Positions 26,547-37,980 of a stretch of DNA of 64,000 nucleotides are shown here, one piece after another. The position numbers and the translations under genes are program-made. The DNA is from Serilophus lunatus. Lineage: Eukaryota; Chordata; Aves; Passeriformes; Eurylaimidae. Below the pieces are notes generated by a model. The model worked only from the letters and a program-made list of their open reading frames with translations, was not told where the DNA came from and searched no databases. Every line of letters starts with the position of its first letter. Position 1 is the first letter of the stretch. The stretch is taken from NCBI GenBank assembly GCA_013399895.1, contig VXBA01001841.1, positions 595,916 through 659,915 on the forward strand, given 5' to 3'.

Positions 26547-27817
26547 TGCGGAAATGTCAGAATATTCTTTGTTCAAAAGAATTATAGTCCACAGACCATA
26601 CAGATGAACACTACTATGAGAATAAAATGCATGCACTAGCTCACTACTTCTTCGGGTTTTTATGATTTATTTGCACATGACATTATTAAATTTGCTTTCT
26701 TAAACAAATGTATATATATTATAATGAAATATTTGAATGCTATTCACAACTTTAAAATGAAGTTCCAATTCTCATGTTTTGTATTTATTCTGTATTTTGC
26801 TATTACAGGGTACTCCTTTCATGATATTATCTCAGTGCTGTAATGAAAACCATTAATTTTTTAAAATCAGCATAAGTATAAACAAAAAGGAAAGAAAAAA
26901 ACATGTCATGCCACTCGAACGTGATTACTTTTTTGATAGACTTACAAAATTAGTGAATGAAGTGCAGGAGATATATTTGCATTTTAGTAAAGTATTACCA
27001 TGCCTTTGAAAAACTTATAAAAATGAGCCATGTTTGCTTGAATATGATGGCTACTACATGAAGGGAAAACTAGATGGAAGACAATGTATAAAGTGAAATT
27101 TAATGTGGGGTGAAGTGTAGATGGATACTCAAAACATATGTATTAAAATTTATTTTATTCAGTACATTCAGGCCTGATGTGGAGGATTGAGCAAGTAACA
27201 TAGATTAATTTGAAAATCATGGGTCTGCTGGACAGTAAATTTTAATTAAGATGAGCTGGATCAATGGGGAAGTCTGCCTTTCCCCCCATTTTTATGGGCC
27301 TTCATATTAATGTGACATCCAAAGAAAAATCCAGTAAATGTACTTGGTCTCCAAATGAAAAAGGGAGAAACTAAACTGAACATGTATCGGAAAATTTGTC
27401 TACTCAATGATTGTCTAGTGAAAGCCTGACTGAGTTCCTGTTTTCTGGCTTGAAATAAGCTCAATATGTATTTTCTTTCCCTTTTTATGAGACCTAAATG
27501 ATTTATTAACTGAAGTAACTTCGAATACTGTTAAAAGAAAAAGAAGCCTGAGTCTGCTAGGTTTTGCCTGAGCTGGGCTAGAATACAAGATTGTTGAGTC
27601 TTTTGATAGGGGAATTAAAATGACTCCAGCTTTTATGGGAAGGTCAGTTTGCACTCTGTCAATTCCTTAAGGTTAAAATCTGCTTTACTTATTTTGATTA
27701 CTGAGGGAAGAGATTGTTTCTATTTTCTAACTTGAAGTAAAAAAAGTAGATATATCTCTAGTGCTGAGGCAGAGGGAAAGAAATTTTTATTTCTTTGCCT
27801 CTCTCTCTTCTTAACAG

Positions 27818-27904
27818 CTGACAAAACTGGAAAATGGAAGAGATGGAAAATGGCTGTACCCAGAGCTATTTGCTTTGGAGCATAGACAAGGATGTGTTCT
27901 GCCC
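27818..27904 (+). other. Putative exon start: strong 3' splice site plus open frame
   Basis: A tract of about 25 pyrimidines (TTTGCCTCTCTCTCTTCTTA, near 27794-27813) leads into ACAG at 27814-27817, one of the strongest 3' splice sites in the window. From 27818 one frame stays open for 28 codons (L-T-K-L-E-N-G-R-D-G-K-W) and stops with a TAA near 27905. No donor follows within this run, so it would be a terminal coding or non-coding exon. No family was recognised. Confidence 0.18.
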
Positions 27905-28555
27905 TAATGAGGAGACTCCAGGGACAACTTGATCCCTGTGGGAAGCAATGGAAGAAGCTGTGGGGTGTCTTGGACTATAAAGTATGGTGTTTTTCTTCAA
28001 AATCTGCTGAAATTGGCATTTATGTTGAACTATCTTTCATTTTATATTAATCTTCTTCAGAATATAGTAACTACAGTACCTCTGTGGCCTGATAAATAGT
28101 ATTTTAATGTTAGTTGTAAAAGGCTGTAGAGTTTGTACTGAAGGGCTAAAAAGCCACTTTAAAACAGATGCAAGTGGACCAAAGACTGAAGAAACTGCCA
28201 CTATTGGCGTCATATTCTTTCCATTAAGGACCTCAGGATGCTGCTGATAAACTGTTCTACATCCTGCCCTTTCCCAATCTCATTGAGCAAGACTGAAGCT
28301 TAGGTTCTAAAAGTATGTGACAGCAGAAAGAAGAAGCAAATATGTGAAATTTTACATCATGGTTTTATAACTGAAGAGGTTTTTTTCTGTATTAACGAAT
28401 TATTTGGACAACGAGACTGTCGAAATATTAATTGGAATAACGGTAAAATTATTATTGCCATATATGTGGTGTCTTTCTTTTGTCTAAAAAGAAAAGATTT
28501 TGAGTAAAAATCTTAATGCAGAGTTTGGCAGTTATGAAAGAGAGCCCATCCACGC

Positions 28556-28558
<3 letters not shown>

Positions 28559-28588
<30 letters not shown>
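28559..28588. repeat. A30 homopolymer
   Basis: Thirty uninterrupted A residues. There is no AATAAA close upstream and no convincing long target duplication, so it is recorded as simple sequence rather than a retrocopy tail. Confidence 0.9.
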
Positions 28589-28590
<2 letters not shown>

Positions 28591-30668
28591 CAAATAGTAT
28601 GTTTTACTTAACATGTTGTCACTGGTGAAAGAATGTTTAAAGCATTTTGTAACTACTAGTTGGATATATTTATACATTTAGAAACTCAAGAACTAAACAG
28701 AGATAGAACCATTTATTCCATTTCTAAATCCTTTCAGAAAGACCTTTCTTTGACAGCTTTAGCCTATGTACTACCATCATTTTCAAAGCATTACTTCCAT
28801 TCCTTGGAAAGCTCTTATCACACAAAACCTCCAAAACCAAATAATCTAACAATAAAAAGTTGTTCTTTTTTTTTTTTTTTCCAATTTTTTGGGATTTATG
28901 ATTTGAATCCTTTGAACTGTGAAGTATTACATGTGATCATCTCTTAAGAAATACAAAGATACTGAAAATACATAGTACAAATACAGACGTGCAGTTTGAT
29001 AATGGATCTGACTCCATCCCTCCAATCTTTCAGAAGAAATTCGTCCAAATAAACCATATTTATTAATATTTTTATAATCATCATCACAATGAGTAACCCA
29101 CTGAAGATTAGAGTTTCTCTGAAAGTAATGTACTTCACTGATTACAAGTGATTGATAAACATATCTGATACTTTGATTTTCCTTTTGACAGGTTTAAGAG
29201 ATGTATTCTGTTTCAACACTGTCTTAAGGTCAGGTTTGCTGTTCTTATTCCCACGGAGTGTCTTATTCCCCAAGTTATTCACTGAGTACAGTATTTCTCA
29301 GTATGATCACAGGATGCATGATCTAGCCTTCTTTACACAGAATTTCCTGAGGAAAGGCTTAAGGGTGTATAGAATGAATCACTCTGTCTAAATGACTTCT
29401 AAATAACTTCTTTGAAAATGCTATCTATTTCCAAAAGTATAGTTTTGCCTCTTAACTTGCTGTTGCCTATATGCTCCAAGTGTTTCAAGGCATTCAGTTT
29501 TGTTTGTATGGGCACTTACCAAATATTTTTCTCAAACTAAGAATTAACAGGCTAAACTCACTCATGGCTATCAGGCATCAGGTTCACTCAGCTATCTCAA
29601 GTTAAATGGAACCCATTAGTTTTGCCATCTTGCAGTGACTTGCAATTTCATCTAAATATATTAAAAAAAATAATTCCTAAATTTTTTTATGCTACCCCTA
29701 ATGCATATTACTGTTTCTATTGAAACATGCAGTTGTTTTATAAACAAACATTTCCTAAGTGATTTGCATTGTCACAAGAAAAGTCACTAAATACAGGGCT
29801 TTATAAAAGATTTAAAAATTCAGCTACCAACGTGTACTCCTTGCAATTCTACCCTATTTTTAAAATGGAACAATAAGATTTCTCGTATTTTTTTCTGCTG
29901 CAAATTTTGTCTGAAAACGAAAAGAGAAATACATGTAAACTTCCTGTCCTGTAGTATGTCTACATGTGAGCTATGGAATCAACCTGACTGCAGTGTCCTA
30001 GTAGGGCAGAACCTACTACTGCTCTGCTAATGAGACCTGCTGATTCTGAGGACTTCAGAGTCACCACATGTAGTGCACAGTGAATGCAAGCATACTTCTG
30101 TCTGAGAAATATAAGAGAGATGTGCACCAACCATATTAGGTGTAACCTTGACAGAGCTTTCACTCAGTTAATACCGTGGCAAAATTACAAAGCTGTGCGG
30201 GGTGCGGGAGGGGGGCCTGCCATACAGAGGGAGAAAATAATTGCAGCACTGTTCACTAAGGAATAATAGATCATCTCTTCACACTACCAATTTGCCTTGC
30301 TGCCTCTACTAACAGTCTCTGAATCCTACCTAATTGTACCCCTTCGTTCCTTTGCCAGAACACATTGTCATGTCTGCTGCTGTGGCTGTCTTTTGCTCTC
30401 TTCTCATTGTATTCTCTGACAAATGATGAGAAGCTGAAGTATGAAGAAATGCAAACTGCATTACATGAAGTCTTTAGATCACTAAAATTAGCCAGTTGGC
30501 TGTGGAAACCTTTCCTTCTACGTGTTGTTGCATTAATGAAGAACAAAAGGGTTTGTCCAGAGCAGTTCAAACTTCATATTTATGGCTAATATTTTTGTCT
30601 CCATTAATTTTTTATAAAAGAAAACATTGACTTTTCATCTTATTCTGTTATTTCCAAACCTGTTTCTC

Positions 30669-30672
30669 AGGT
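30669..30672 (+). promoter_or_regulatory. Recursive-splice-like site (CAG|GTAAG)
   Basis: A pyrimidine-rich run (CTTATTCTGTTATTTCC, then CCTGTTTCTCAG) abuts GTAAGA directly. This gives a 3' splice site immediately followed by a 5' splice site, the arrangement used for ratchet splicing of long vertebrate introns. It can be functional only if a plus-strand gene spans the window. Confidence 0.2.
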
Positions 30673-31745
30673 AAGAAAAATGAATTATAGCTATCAAATT
30701 TTTTCAGGATATTTTCAGATTTAAATTCACCAAATGCTTAGTACTATCATTGCTTGGACCCTCAAAAATGAACTTCAGGGAGCTACAATTCTGTCTTTAG
30801 ATAAAGTTCTCAGTTCTCAAAATCCAGCCTATTATACACTTTTGTACATTGACTTGTCATCTGCATCTTGAATATCTGGGAATGAGCAAAACCTGGAGGT
30901 AGTATTTACTCTGGTATTTTCTGAGGATCATTACTGGAAATATTTCTCATCATCTTTCTAATACTACAAAAAATTTAAAATATCCATATTATAGAAAATG
31001 ATAAAGTAACAGGAAAACTATTCTCTTTCCATCTCTCCCTTTTGGGATCTTTGTGCATATCCTATGTATAATGCTTTCTCATATGAATAACTGACCTGTT
31101 CATCATGCTATCAGCATGTTCAATGACCAGTTCTTTTGTTTGCTTATTGTCTTCCATTACAGTCTGTAGGGCTGCATTTCTACAAATTAGCAGATCCAAA
31201 CTGTAGGAGATAACAAATATTCACAGAGGATTTTCTCAGGTCTATAGTTTGTGCTATCTATTTACCATAAAAAAGGACCAGTGTCTGAATCAAAGTTATC
31301 ACACATATTCATACAATTTGATCCACATAGGTATAGCATACATACTCCCTCTACAAATTATTCTGGTCTCTGAAATAAGAATATGCATATGATTCAGGAA
31401 GACTAGAATATAGCTTATTTTCCACTTTTATATAACAAACATGTTGATTTTCTGTCCAAAAGATTTTCAGGTTGTTTATTGTGACTCGTCTATCATTTAT
31501 CTATCATCAATATAATGTTTTAGGAATTGATTTCCAATTTCTAAGCTAAAGCTGCATGGTAATTTGGAGTTAGACTGTAGCCTAAAGGAAGTACTTTTAT
31601 ATTGAAACGAACATAGACAAAAAACGAAGTGATAAAAATACAGTTGCAAAATTATTTTGTAATTTTTTTGTACCATCAGAAAAGCATCTAATTTGGTGAC
31701 ATTTTTCTGTTTTATTAAAAGCCTGTAAGTCAAGTCTCAGACTTT

Positions 31746-32747
31746 TGTGTATGCAAAGACTGCAGCATGGAGTACTTTCTATACCACAGACACAGATGGT
31801 TCCACTCAGTTGCATCAGAGCCACTCCAGGGCAGAGTTGAGCTCCACAGCCATGATGGTGGTGTCTCAGGGAAAGCCTCTGCAAGGAAATACAAAGTGTT
31901 GCCTATCAGTGAGAAGTGAGGGGAAACCTGTGTGAGTTCTGAGGTGAGATAGTAAGGAGCGGGAGGAGGTGCTGCAGATGTCTGAGCTGGGATTCTCCTC
32001 TAGCCCCAGTGGACCTCATGTCAGAACAGTTATTTCCTGCAGCCACTGGGGAAGATCACACTAGAGTAGAGTAGTTCTTCAGCCCATGGAGGACCCCATG
32101 CTGGAGCAGGTGGATATTCCCCCGAGAAAGCTGCAACCCGTGGAGGACCCCATGAAAGAGCAGCCTTTTTCATGGCAGGAGGGGAGCCCACCCATAAGTT
32201 GCATTTTTGGGCTAAAACTGTGGTCTGTGGAAGAGCCACAGCGGAGCAACCCTGATGGATTGTACCTAATGGAGAGGAAAGTTCCCGAAGGATTGCAGCC
32301 TACGGAAAGGACTGACGATGCAGTGGTTTATGAAGGACTGTCTCCCATAGGAGGGACCCTACACTGGAGCATGGGAACAATGTAAGCAGCAGTCGAAGTG
32401 TTATGAACAGACCACAGTCCCCCTTCCCCAACTCCCTCCACCACTCAGGGAGAGGACGAGGAGGAGAAGGCAGAGAATTCAACAAAGGGAAGTTGAGCCA
32501 GGGAAGAAGGAGGAAGTAAGGTGATGTGGTTTTTTTTTTGTTTCTCACAATACTACACCATCTTTAATAAGAAATAAATTAAATTATTTTCTCCTAAGTT
32601 AAGTCTGGTTTGCCCATGGTGATAATTGGTAAGCAATCTCTGTTTTATTGAGCTTTTCCATATTTTCTCCTCCTGTCCTGTTGAGGAAAGGGAGTCAAAA
32701 ACTATCTGGGTGAGTATCTGCCAGCCAGACAAGGTGAACACACCCCA
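31746..32747 (+). mobile_element. Solo LTR of an avian endogenous retrovirus, plus strand, module-rich copy
   Basis: This is the same family as the minus-strand LTR at 770-1350. Shared and family-specific phrases include GGAGGACCCCATGCTGGAGC near 32089, GACTGTCTCCCATAGGAGGG near 32337, and AAGTTAAGTCTGGTTTGCCC near 32597. The end GGTGAACACACCCCA stops at 32747. The 4-bp CTTT occurs at 31742-31745 and 32748-32751, which matches the 4-bp flank of the other copy. AATAAA at 32573-32578 is a plausible polyadenylation signal, which would make the downstream stretch R/U5. The first ~100 bases match the family poorly, so the start is less certain than the end. No retroviral genes are present. Frames within it, such as 32086-32385, are products of the GC-richer LTR and not genes. 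Confidence 0.78.
32083..32372 (+). repeat. Degenerate tandem modules inside the LTR
   Basis: A GGAGGACCCCATG(C)TGGAGCAG-like unit recurs. The clear units start at 32083 (CCCATGGAGGACCCCATG) and 32137 (CCCGTGGAGGACCCCATG), 54 nt apart. A diverged one sits near 32340-32372 (CCCATAGGAGGGACCC, then CTGGAGCATGGG). Unit number explains much of the length difference from the 770-1350 copy. Confidence 0.6.
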
Positions 32748-35700
32748 CTTTCAAAGATCGTTATAATTTACGGTCACTCAGACTCTGCTCTCTCCTTCTG
32801 AAGTCCTAAACTCAATATTATTGTCACAAAAGTATTACATAGTACGCTTTGACTTTCCAAAAACGTGGCAATATTATTTAAGGTGGATGTAAGTCTTCTC
32901 TATGCACACTTCTAATCTAAATGTTCACATGCATATCAGCACAGCTTTTCCATTGGAGTATGAAGAGTGTTCACAATATTTAGGTGTCAAAAATTTTGAG
33001 CCTGATTTATGTACAAGTTTTTTCAAGTGTAAGAATAAGATCATGATCTTTTTGCCAAATATTTCTAACAACACAGTCAGAGAGTAACTGAAATTACACT
33101 GCTAATAAGTTGCTTTTTAATGCATTTTTTCCTTAAGAGAAGCTGTTCAGGAATTAGCTTTCACATTTTAATTCAGTGTTTTTTTAGTATATTTTTTGCA
33201 GTCGGGAACATACTTTCTAATATAAAAGTTCTGAAATTTTCTAATATATTAGTGAGTTTGGGAGATAGAAATAATTTACAAAGAAGTCTGAGTTTTTAAA
33301 AAATTTATTAGTTAAAAAAAAATTAAAAGTAACTCTAGGTTATACTCAAAGAAGTAGTTCTATAAACTCCAAGATTTTTCACATTATTATTAAAAGAACT
33401 GTCAACAATTACTTGCTATTTTTGTATTTCATTTATTACACACTACAACCCTTTGTGATTAAATGTAAAATGAAGAAAACTGGGTTTGATTGATTTACAG
33501 TAAATTTAATCTTTGGTTAACATTTCAGAAGGAGGAAAAACAAACGAACATGCTAAAAAAACATGCTAATGATGATCATGATAATTGAGAATGTTCTTAG
33601 ACTAAATAATGTCTTAATGAAGATATTAAGACTTTATGTAGATATTCCACCCTGTAGATTTTATAACAGGAAGAAGAGTCTTTACTTATTTTTGAAAAAT
33701 TATTGTGTTTTAAAGCCTTTCTGCCATAAAACAAAAGAAAAATAGGAGGCTATTCCCTTATCAAGTTTTAATTTACATTAATTATGATGCTGCTTTGTTT
33801 CTTGCCTCTTTCTGTGTAAGTTCTTCCATTTACCTGGCCACTAAGTTTGCATTTATTAATATTATATCTCCCCCATTGGCTGAAAATTTCACCAAACCTC
33901 TCTTTTTAATTTCAGGTTAGCCTCTGTTATTTTATTTGCTACTGTTTGTAAATTGTGGTCAAAGCTGAGTAATCGCTCCAAAGTTACCAGCAACAGATGT
34001 GGAGCTGCTATTCCAAACACAGGAAAAGGGGAACTGTATGGGGATTTCAGATTAATTGGGTTAAAATCACCTAAAAACTTCTAAAAGTCATTACTAAGGT
34101 ATGACTCCTAAAAAAAGCTCACTAAACACAGACCAATGATCTCCTTAAAAAAACAAAGAACTACTCTCTGTGCCTCCAGTGATCTGCAAATGAAAGCTTG
34201 AGAACTACATCCTAAATTAAATGGATAGGATGTAGATAAACCTTTCTTTTCTAGATCATTGATAGGAATATGAGAATATAAAATGGTGAGTAATGGTTCA
34301 TTATGAGATGAATATCATACATAATAAAGTAATTTCAATTCAGATTGTGCATCTGGGTCCAATCACAATTTGGCCAGAAGATCTGTTCTGAAGTAGGAAA
34401 GAAAAAAAAGGACATAAGGGAGTTAGTCACTTAACAGCAGAATTTTAAAAGTATTTAGCTTCTGTCTATCATGACAGTATGAGTAAGCCATCTAGCAGCC
34501 CATGAAAAAAACTCATCACTAAACTTCCACTGTATTTCACAGAGCCACAACTCCTGTCTTCAAAAGCCGAAACCCGGTCTCACTTTTTCTCTCAGATCAC
34601 CTTCTGTGTACCAAAGTCTCTTAGCTGTCAACTATCCTTTATTGGCACCCACTCTTCCTTCTCTGAAAGTTCAAACATAACAAAAAAGACTAACTTCATT
34701 CTTAGCGCCTATTTTTGTTAAATAGTCATGTCTATGTGTCCTAGAGGCCCTACTACGTTTTCATTTACAAAGATTTATATTTTTTTTAACTTTGTGTATC
34801 TTCCCTTCTCATAATATCCCTTCCTGCTTACAGCTGGAGTTTCTTATGCTCAATTAACTTTAACTCATTTAACCTTTAAAGGGCAGATGCTCTCCACTAG
34901 GCTATGCAGCCTTAATGGAGAAGCTAGTCCTCAGCTTCTGGCACAGCTGTATTAACCAGAGAATGTGAATTACAACTCAGGGAAAGGATGGTGCTCTTTC
35001 ACAGGAAACCTTCTCCAGAAGCGTCTCTAGTTCTATCTCTCTGGCTTTGGTTAACGTGGAAGTGCTATGAAGCAAAGGCTGCAGGGTGAGTTTCATTTCT
35101 CTTTGCTTGACATTCTTGCTGGGATTAAAGCCAATGGAGTTCTGCCACTAGAGACTTGCAGCACTACTTCTTCTTCATGTAAGTGTTTATGTGCTTGTTA
35201 ACAGAATAGAATGTTCCTCTTGCTTTCAGAACAGTTTTGAAAGTATTCCTGCTACAGGTTCCTTTTTATCTGCAGGCTTCTTATTTGAAACACTTCATCC
35301 AGGAAATGGAATAGCTGGCCTAATATGGCTCTCATTATGCAGGTGATTTTATTAAGCATGAGACCATAGGCTCACTGCATGGAAAACAGGATAATTGCTC
35401 TATTTGTGTTTTTTCTTTCTCTTATCCTCCTCTAATGCTATAAGAAGACCTGTAAGGTTTGTATCTTCAGACAGATGCACATGAGACGTATGTCCTCTGA
35501 AGAGAGGAAAGTGTTGAATTGTAAACTTTTATTTTTGGAATATTTGTGCTTTCAGCTACTGATTGAGGACTGGTTTTAGGATGACTTGCAACTATTTTTA
35601 AGGTGAGGCAGTAACTTCAGTCCTAGCAAGTGTTTAATACTTAGCACCTTCCTTTCCTAGCTGAATAGCATATTCTGTCCTTGTGGTTTGTGTCCATCTC

Positions 35701-36924
35701 TGTGTATGTCTGTACCTTTTATACATGATGTAAAGTGACAACTGATACCAAATGATATTGACAGGCCTTTATTGAACTTAATTACTCTTCAGAGACTGGC
35801 ATGAATCAATCCTCATAAAATTCACCTGTCATTTTGTGGAGTGCCAGGTTTAGTATGGAGAAGATGAAGGAAAGAGTCTCTGAGAAAGGAGAAATTCCTC
35901 CATTTTACCTGCAATACTTTGTTTCTTCTTAAATTTTTGATGGACTCTGTTCAAGTGAAAATTGCCAGATTTATCATTGAAAGTGAAATTGGGAGCTCAG
36001 TAGTGACATTCAGTTTGGCTATATTTTCCAAAGTAGTAACTGCCTCGAGCTACCATTAAAATTAGTGGATTCCCTGAAAATGCCCTCACTGGTATAGCAG
36101 GTGAAGTTCTTTGCAAGTAGCTAGTTCAACATGTAGTAATGTATTAAATGTTTTGGGGTTTTGTTTGCTTGTTTTTTAGTACTACTTGCACAAGGCTCTA
36201 AACCTGTACTTTTAATTGTAACTGTAATATGTGAATCTAGAAAATGGCAAATTATGAGCAGAACAGAAAACAAATGAGTAGGTTAGCATATGCTATATTA
36301 ATGACAAAGGAAACATTTTAAGAGGTGTCTGGCTTGCTGTGTTTCTCAACCAAAAATTCTCAAGTAGGTTAGGGAAAATAGAATAGATATCAACCATAGG
36401 TAATGGCCTTTTAGTTAGAATCCTTTCACATTTTCTTTGTGTAAACCAGTGTTTCTCAAGCTGAGGATGTTGAATGAAGGCTGTTTCTTATTTTTCTTAA
36501 TTTTATGTGGTGTGTGTTTTCTCCATCTGGAATGGTGGCATTTGCAGTGACTTCTCATCTATAACACATTAGTCCCTTTCTGTGATGGAGGAGTAAAACC
36601 ATTGGTTTTCAAAAGTGATGGGAGGCAAGAGTAAGATTAAAATCAAAGGTAATTGGCTTAAGTCAGTAAGATTTCTTTTTCTGGCACTGAAATAGTCAAA
36701 AATTTTATAAAGGCTGATTATATGTGGAGTGTGGTGACTGCAATTTCAATTGCCTTGCAGGGCTTTCAATCTGTGTTGCATATGAAGAAGGTGGAGGTGG
36801 CTCAAAACTGCTTCTAAGGCTTCACAAAGTCATCAGAGAATATAAGCAGTTTAAATGGTCCCTGTGTGAAGGCTCACCTATGAGTATATGCCAAACAATT
36901 TCCTTCTCATCAGCTAAATAAGCG
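32748..36924. other. AT-rich non-coding DNA, about 4.2 kb
   Basis: Nothing recognisable as a gene or repeat. A somewhat GC-richer segment lies at about 34860-35180. A tandem ACATGCTAA-type repeat occurs near 33548-33568. Confidence 0.5.
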
Positions 36925-37375
36925 ACCCAAAGTGTCATATCCGACTGTCTCATGTTAGTGTCTAGTCATACTTGTAGAAAAAGTGTTTCCCCGATGTTTA
37001 GCCCCTGTCTTGCGTGTTTCAGTTTGTGCCCATTGTCATTTTCCCTATCACTGAAAAGAGCCTGATTCCATTGTCTTTACAGCTTTCCTTCAGGTATTTA
37101 TATACTCTCTGTCCTGGGGCTTCTCTGTCTATCACACCCATGTCTTTTGTACTGAAGAGCCCAGAAACGGGCACAGATGTGACCTCACCAGTGCTGAGTA
37201 TCAATAAAGAATAACCTCCCTCTACCTGCTGGCCACACTTCTCCTAATGCAGCCTGGGACACTGCTGGCTGCCTCTGTGGCAATGGTGTATTTTTGGCAT
37301 CGCTCATCAGGACCTTCAGGTCCTTTTCTTCCAACCTGCTTTCCAACTGAGGGTGTGCATGTGAGGAGGCTAATG
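36925..37375 (-). mobile_element. CR1 LINE fragment, minus strand
   Basis: The phrases GTTTCAGTTTGTGCCCATTG, CACTGAAAAGAGCCTG, CTTCAGGTATTTATATACTC, TGACCTCACCAGTGCTGAGT, CTACCTGCTGGCCACACTTC and CAGGACCTTCAGGTCCTTTT follow CR1 order on the minus strand. They cover the end of reverse transcriptase and the 3' region. The block that would encode L-E-K-R-R-L-R is deleted between about 37120 and 37140. The copy is old, with several indels and no terminal repeat visible. Edges are approximate. Confidence 0.85.
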
Positions 37376-37890
37376 TGAGGGACACCATTTCTCTTCTGAA
37401 GAATTATACCTCCTCTCATGTTAGTTGCAGAACTTATTCAGTGAAGTGTGATTTCGGGTCATTTTAGAAGCAATTTGTGGGTGATGTGTTTCAGTTCCTT
37501 CCTGGCTTCATATTATGTTCCTTCTTGTCTTCATATTTTATCTCATTCAATAGGAACTGCTTTTGAATTTATACTTTATCTGGTCTTATTGCTTGACCAG
37601 CCCATCACTGATTTGCCTGTACAAGTAAAGGCACCAGCTGATGTGAAGTCAGTGTGCAAAACTTTCCATTTCAGACTGTTAAAGCAATTCGTTTGGAGTT
37701 GTCTTCTAATTCTTCTCATTTTTTCTCTTCCTCCTTACATTCTTACTGAAAAGCTGTTCTAATTCTGATTCCAAACTTTGAAATACCAGTTTAACTTGTG
37801 TGACTTTTTCGCATACAATATGCTCCCAGTTTTCAGTGTTGTCTGCCTTCTTCTTTTGTCTTTTTTTGTGTTGGTTGTATTGGGTGTTGA

Positions 37891-37933
37891 TTTTTTTCTT
37901 TTTTTTTTTTTTTTTTTTGGTTGGTTTGTTTTG

Positions 37934-37976
<43 letters not shown>
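37891..37976. repeat. T-rich low-complexity tract including T41
   Basis: T7, a C, then T20 (37899-37918), a short GGTTGGTTTGTTTTGGG bridge, and an uninterrupted T41 at 37936-37976. Phenylalanine-rich reading frames across it are artefacts. Confidence 0.9.

Positions 37977-37980
<4 letters not shown>

Larger units (their letters stand above)
26547..31745. other. AT-rich non-coding DNA, about 5.2 kb
   Basis: No gene was recognised. The stretch contains a strong isolated 3' splice site at 27816-27817, an A30 tract at 28559-28588, a recursive-splice-like motif at 30669-30672, and a 74-codon plus-strand frame (30365-30589) of no known family. Confidence 0.5.

Noticed and set aside
27820..28594. 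Processed retrocopy ending in the A30 tract
   Set aside because: GACAAA occurs before 27826 and after 28588, but six A-rich bases are too few. There is no AATAAA near the tail and no recognisable parent gene. Retrocopies are also rare in birds.
31746..32747. Reading frames inside the plus-strand LTR as genes
   Set aside because: They follow the GC-richer tandem modules of a non-coding LTR and are not shared as proteins with the other copy.
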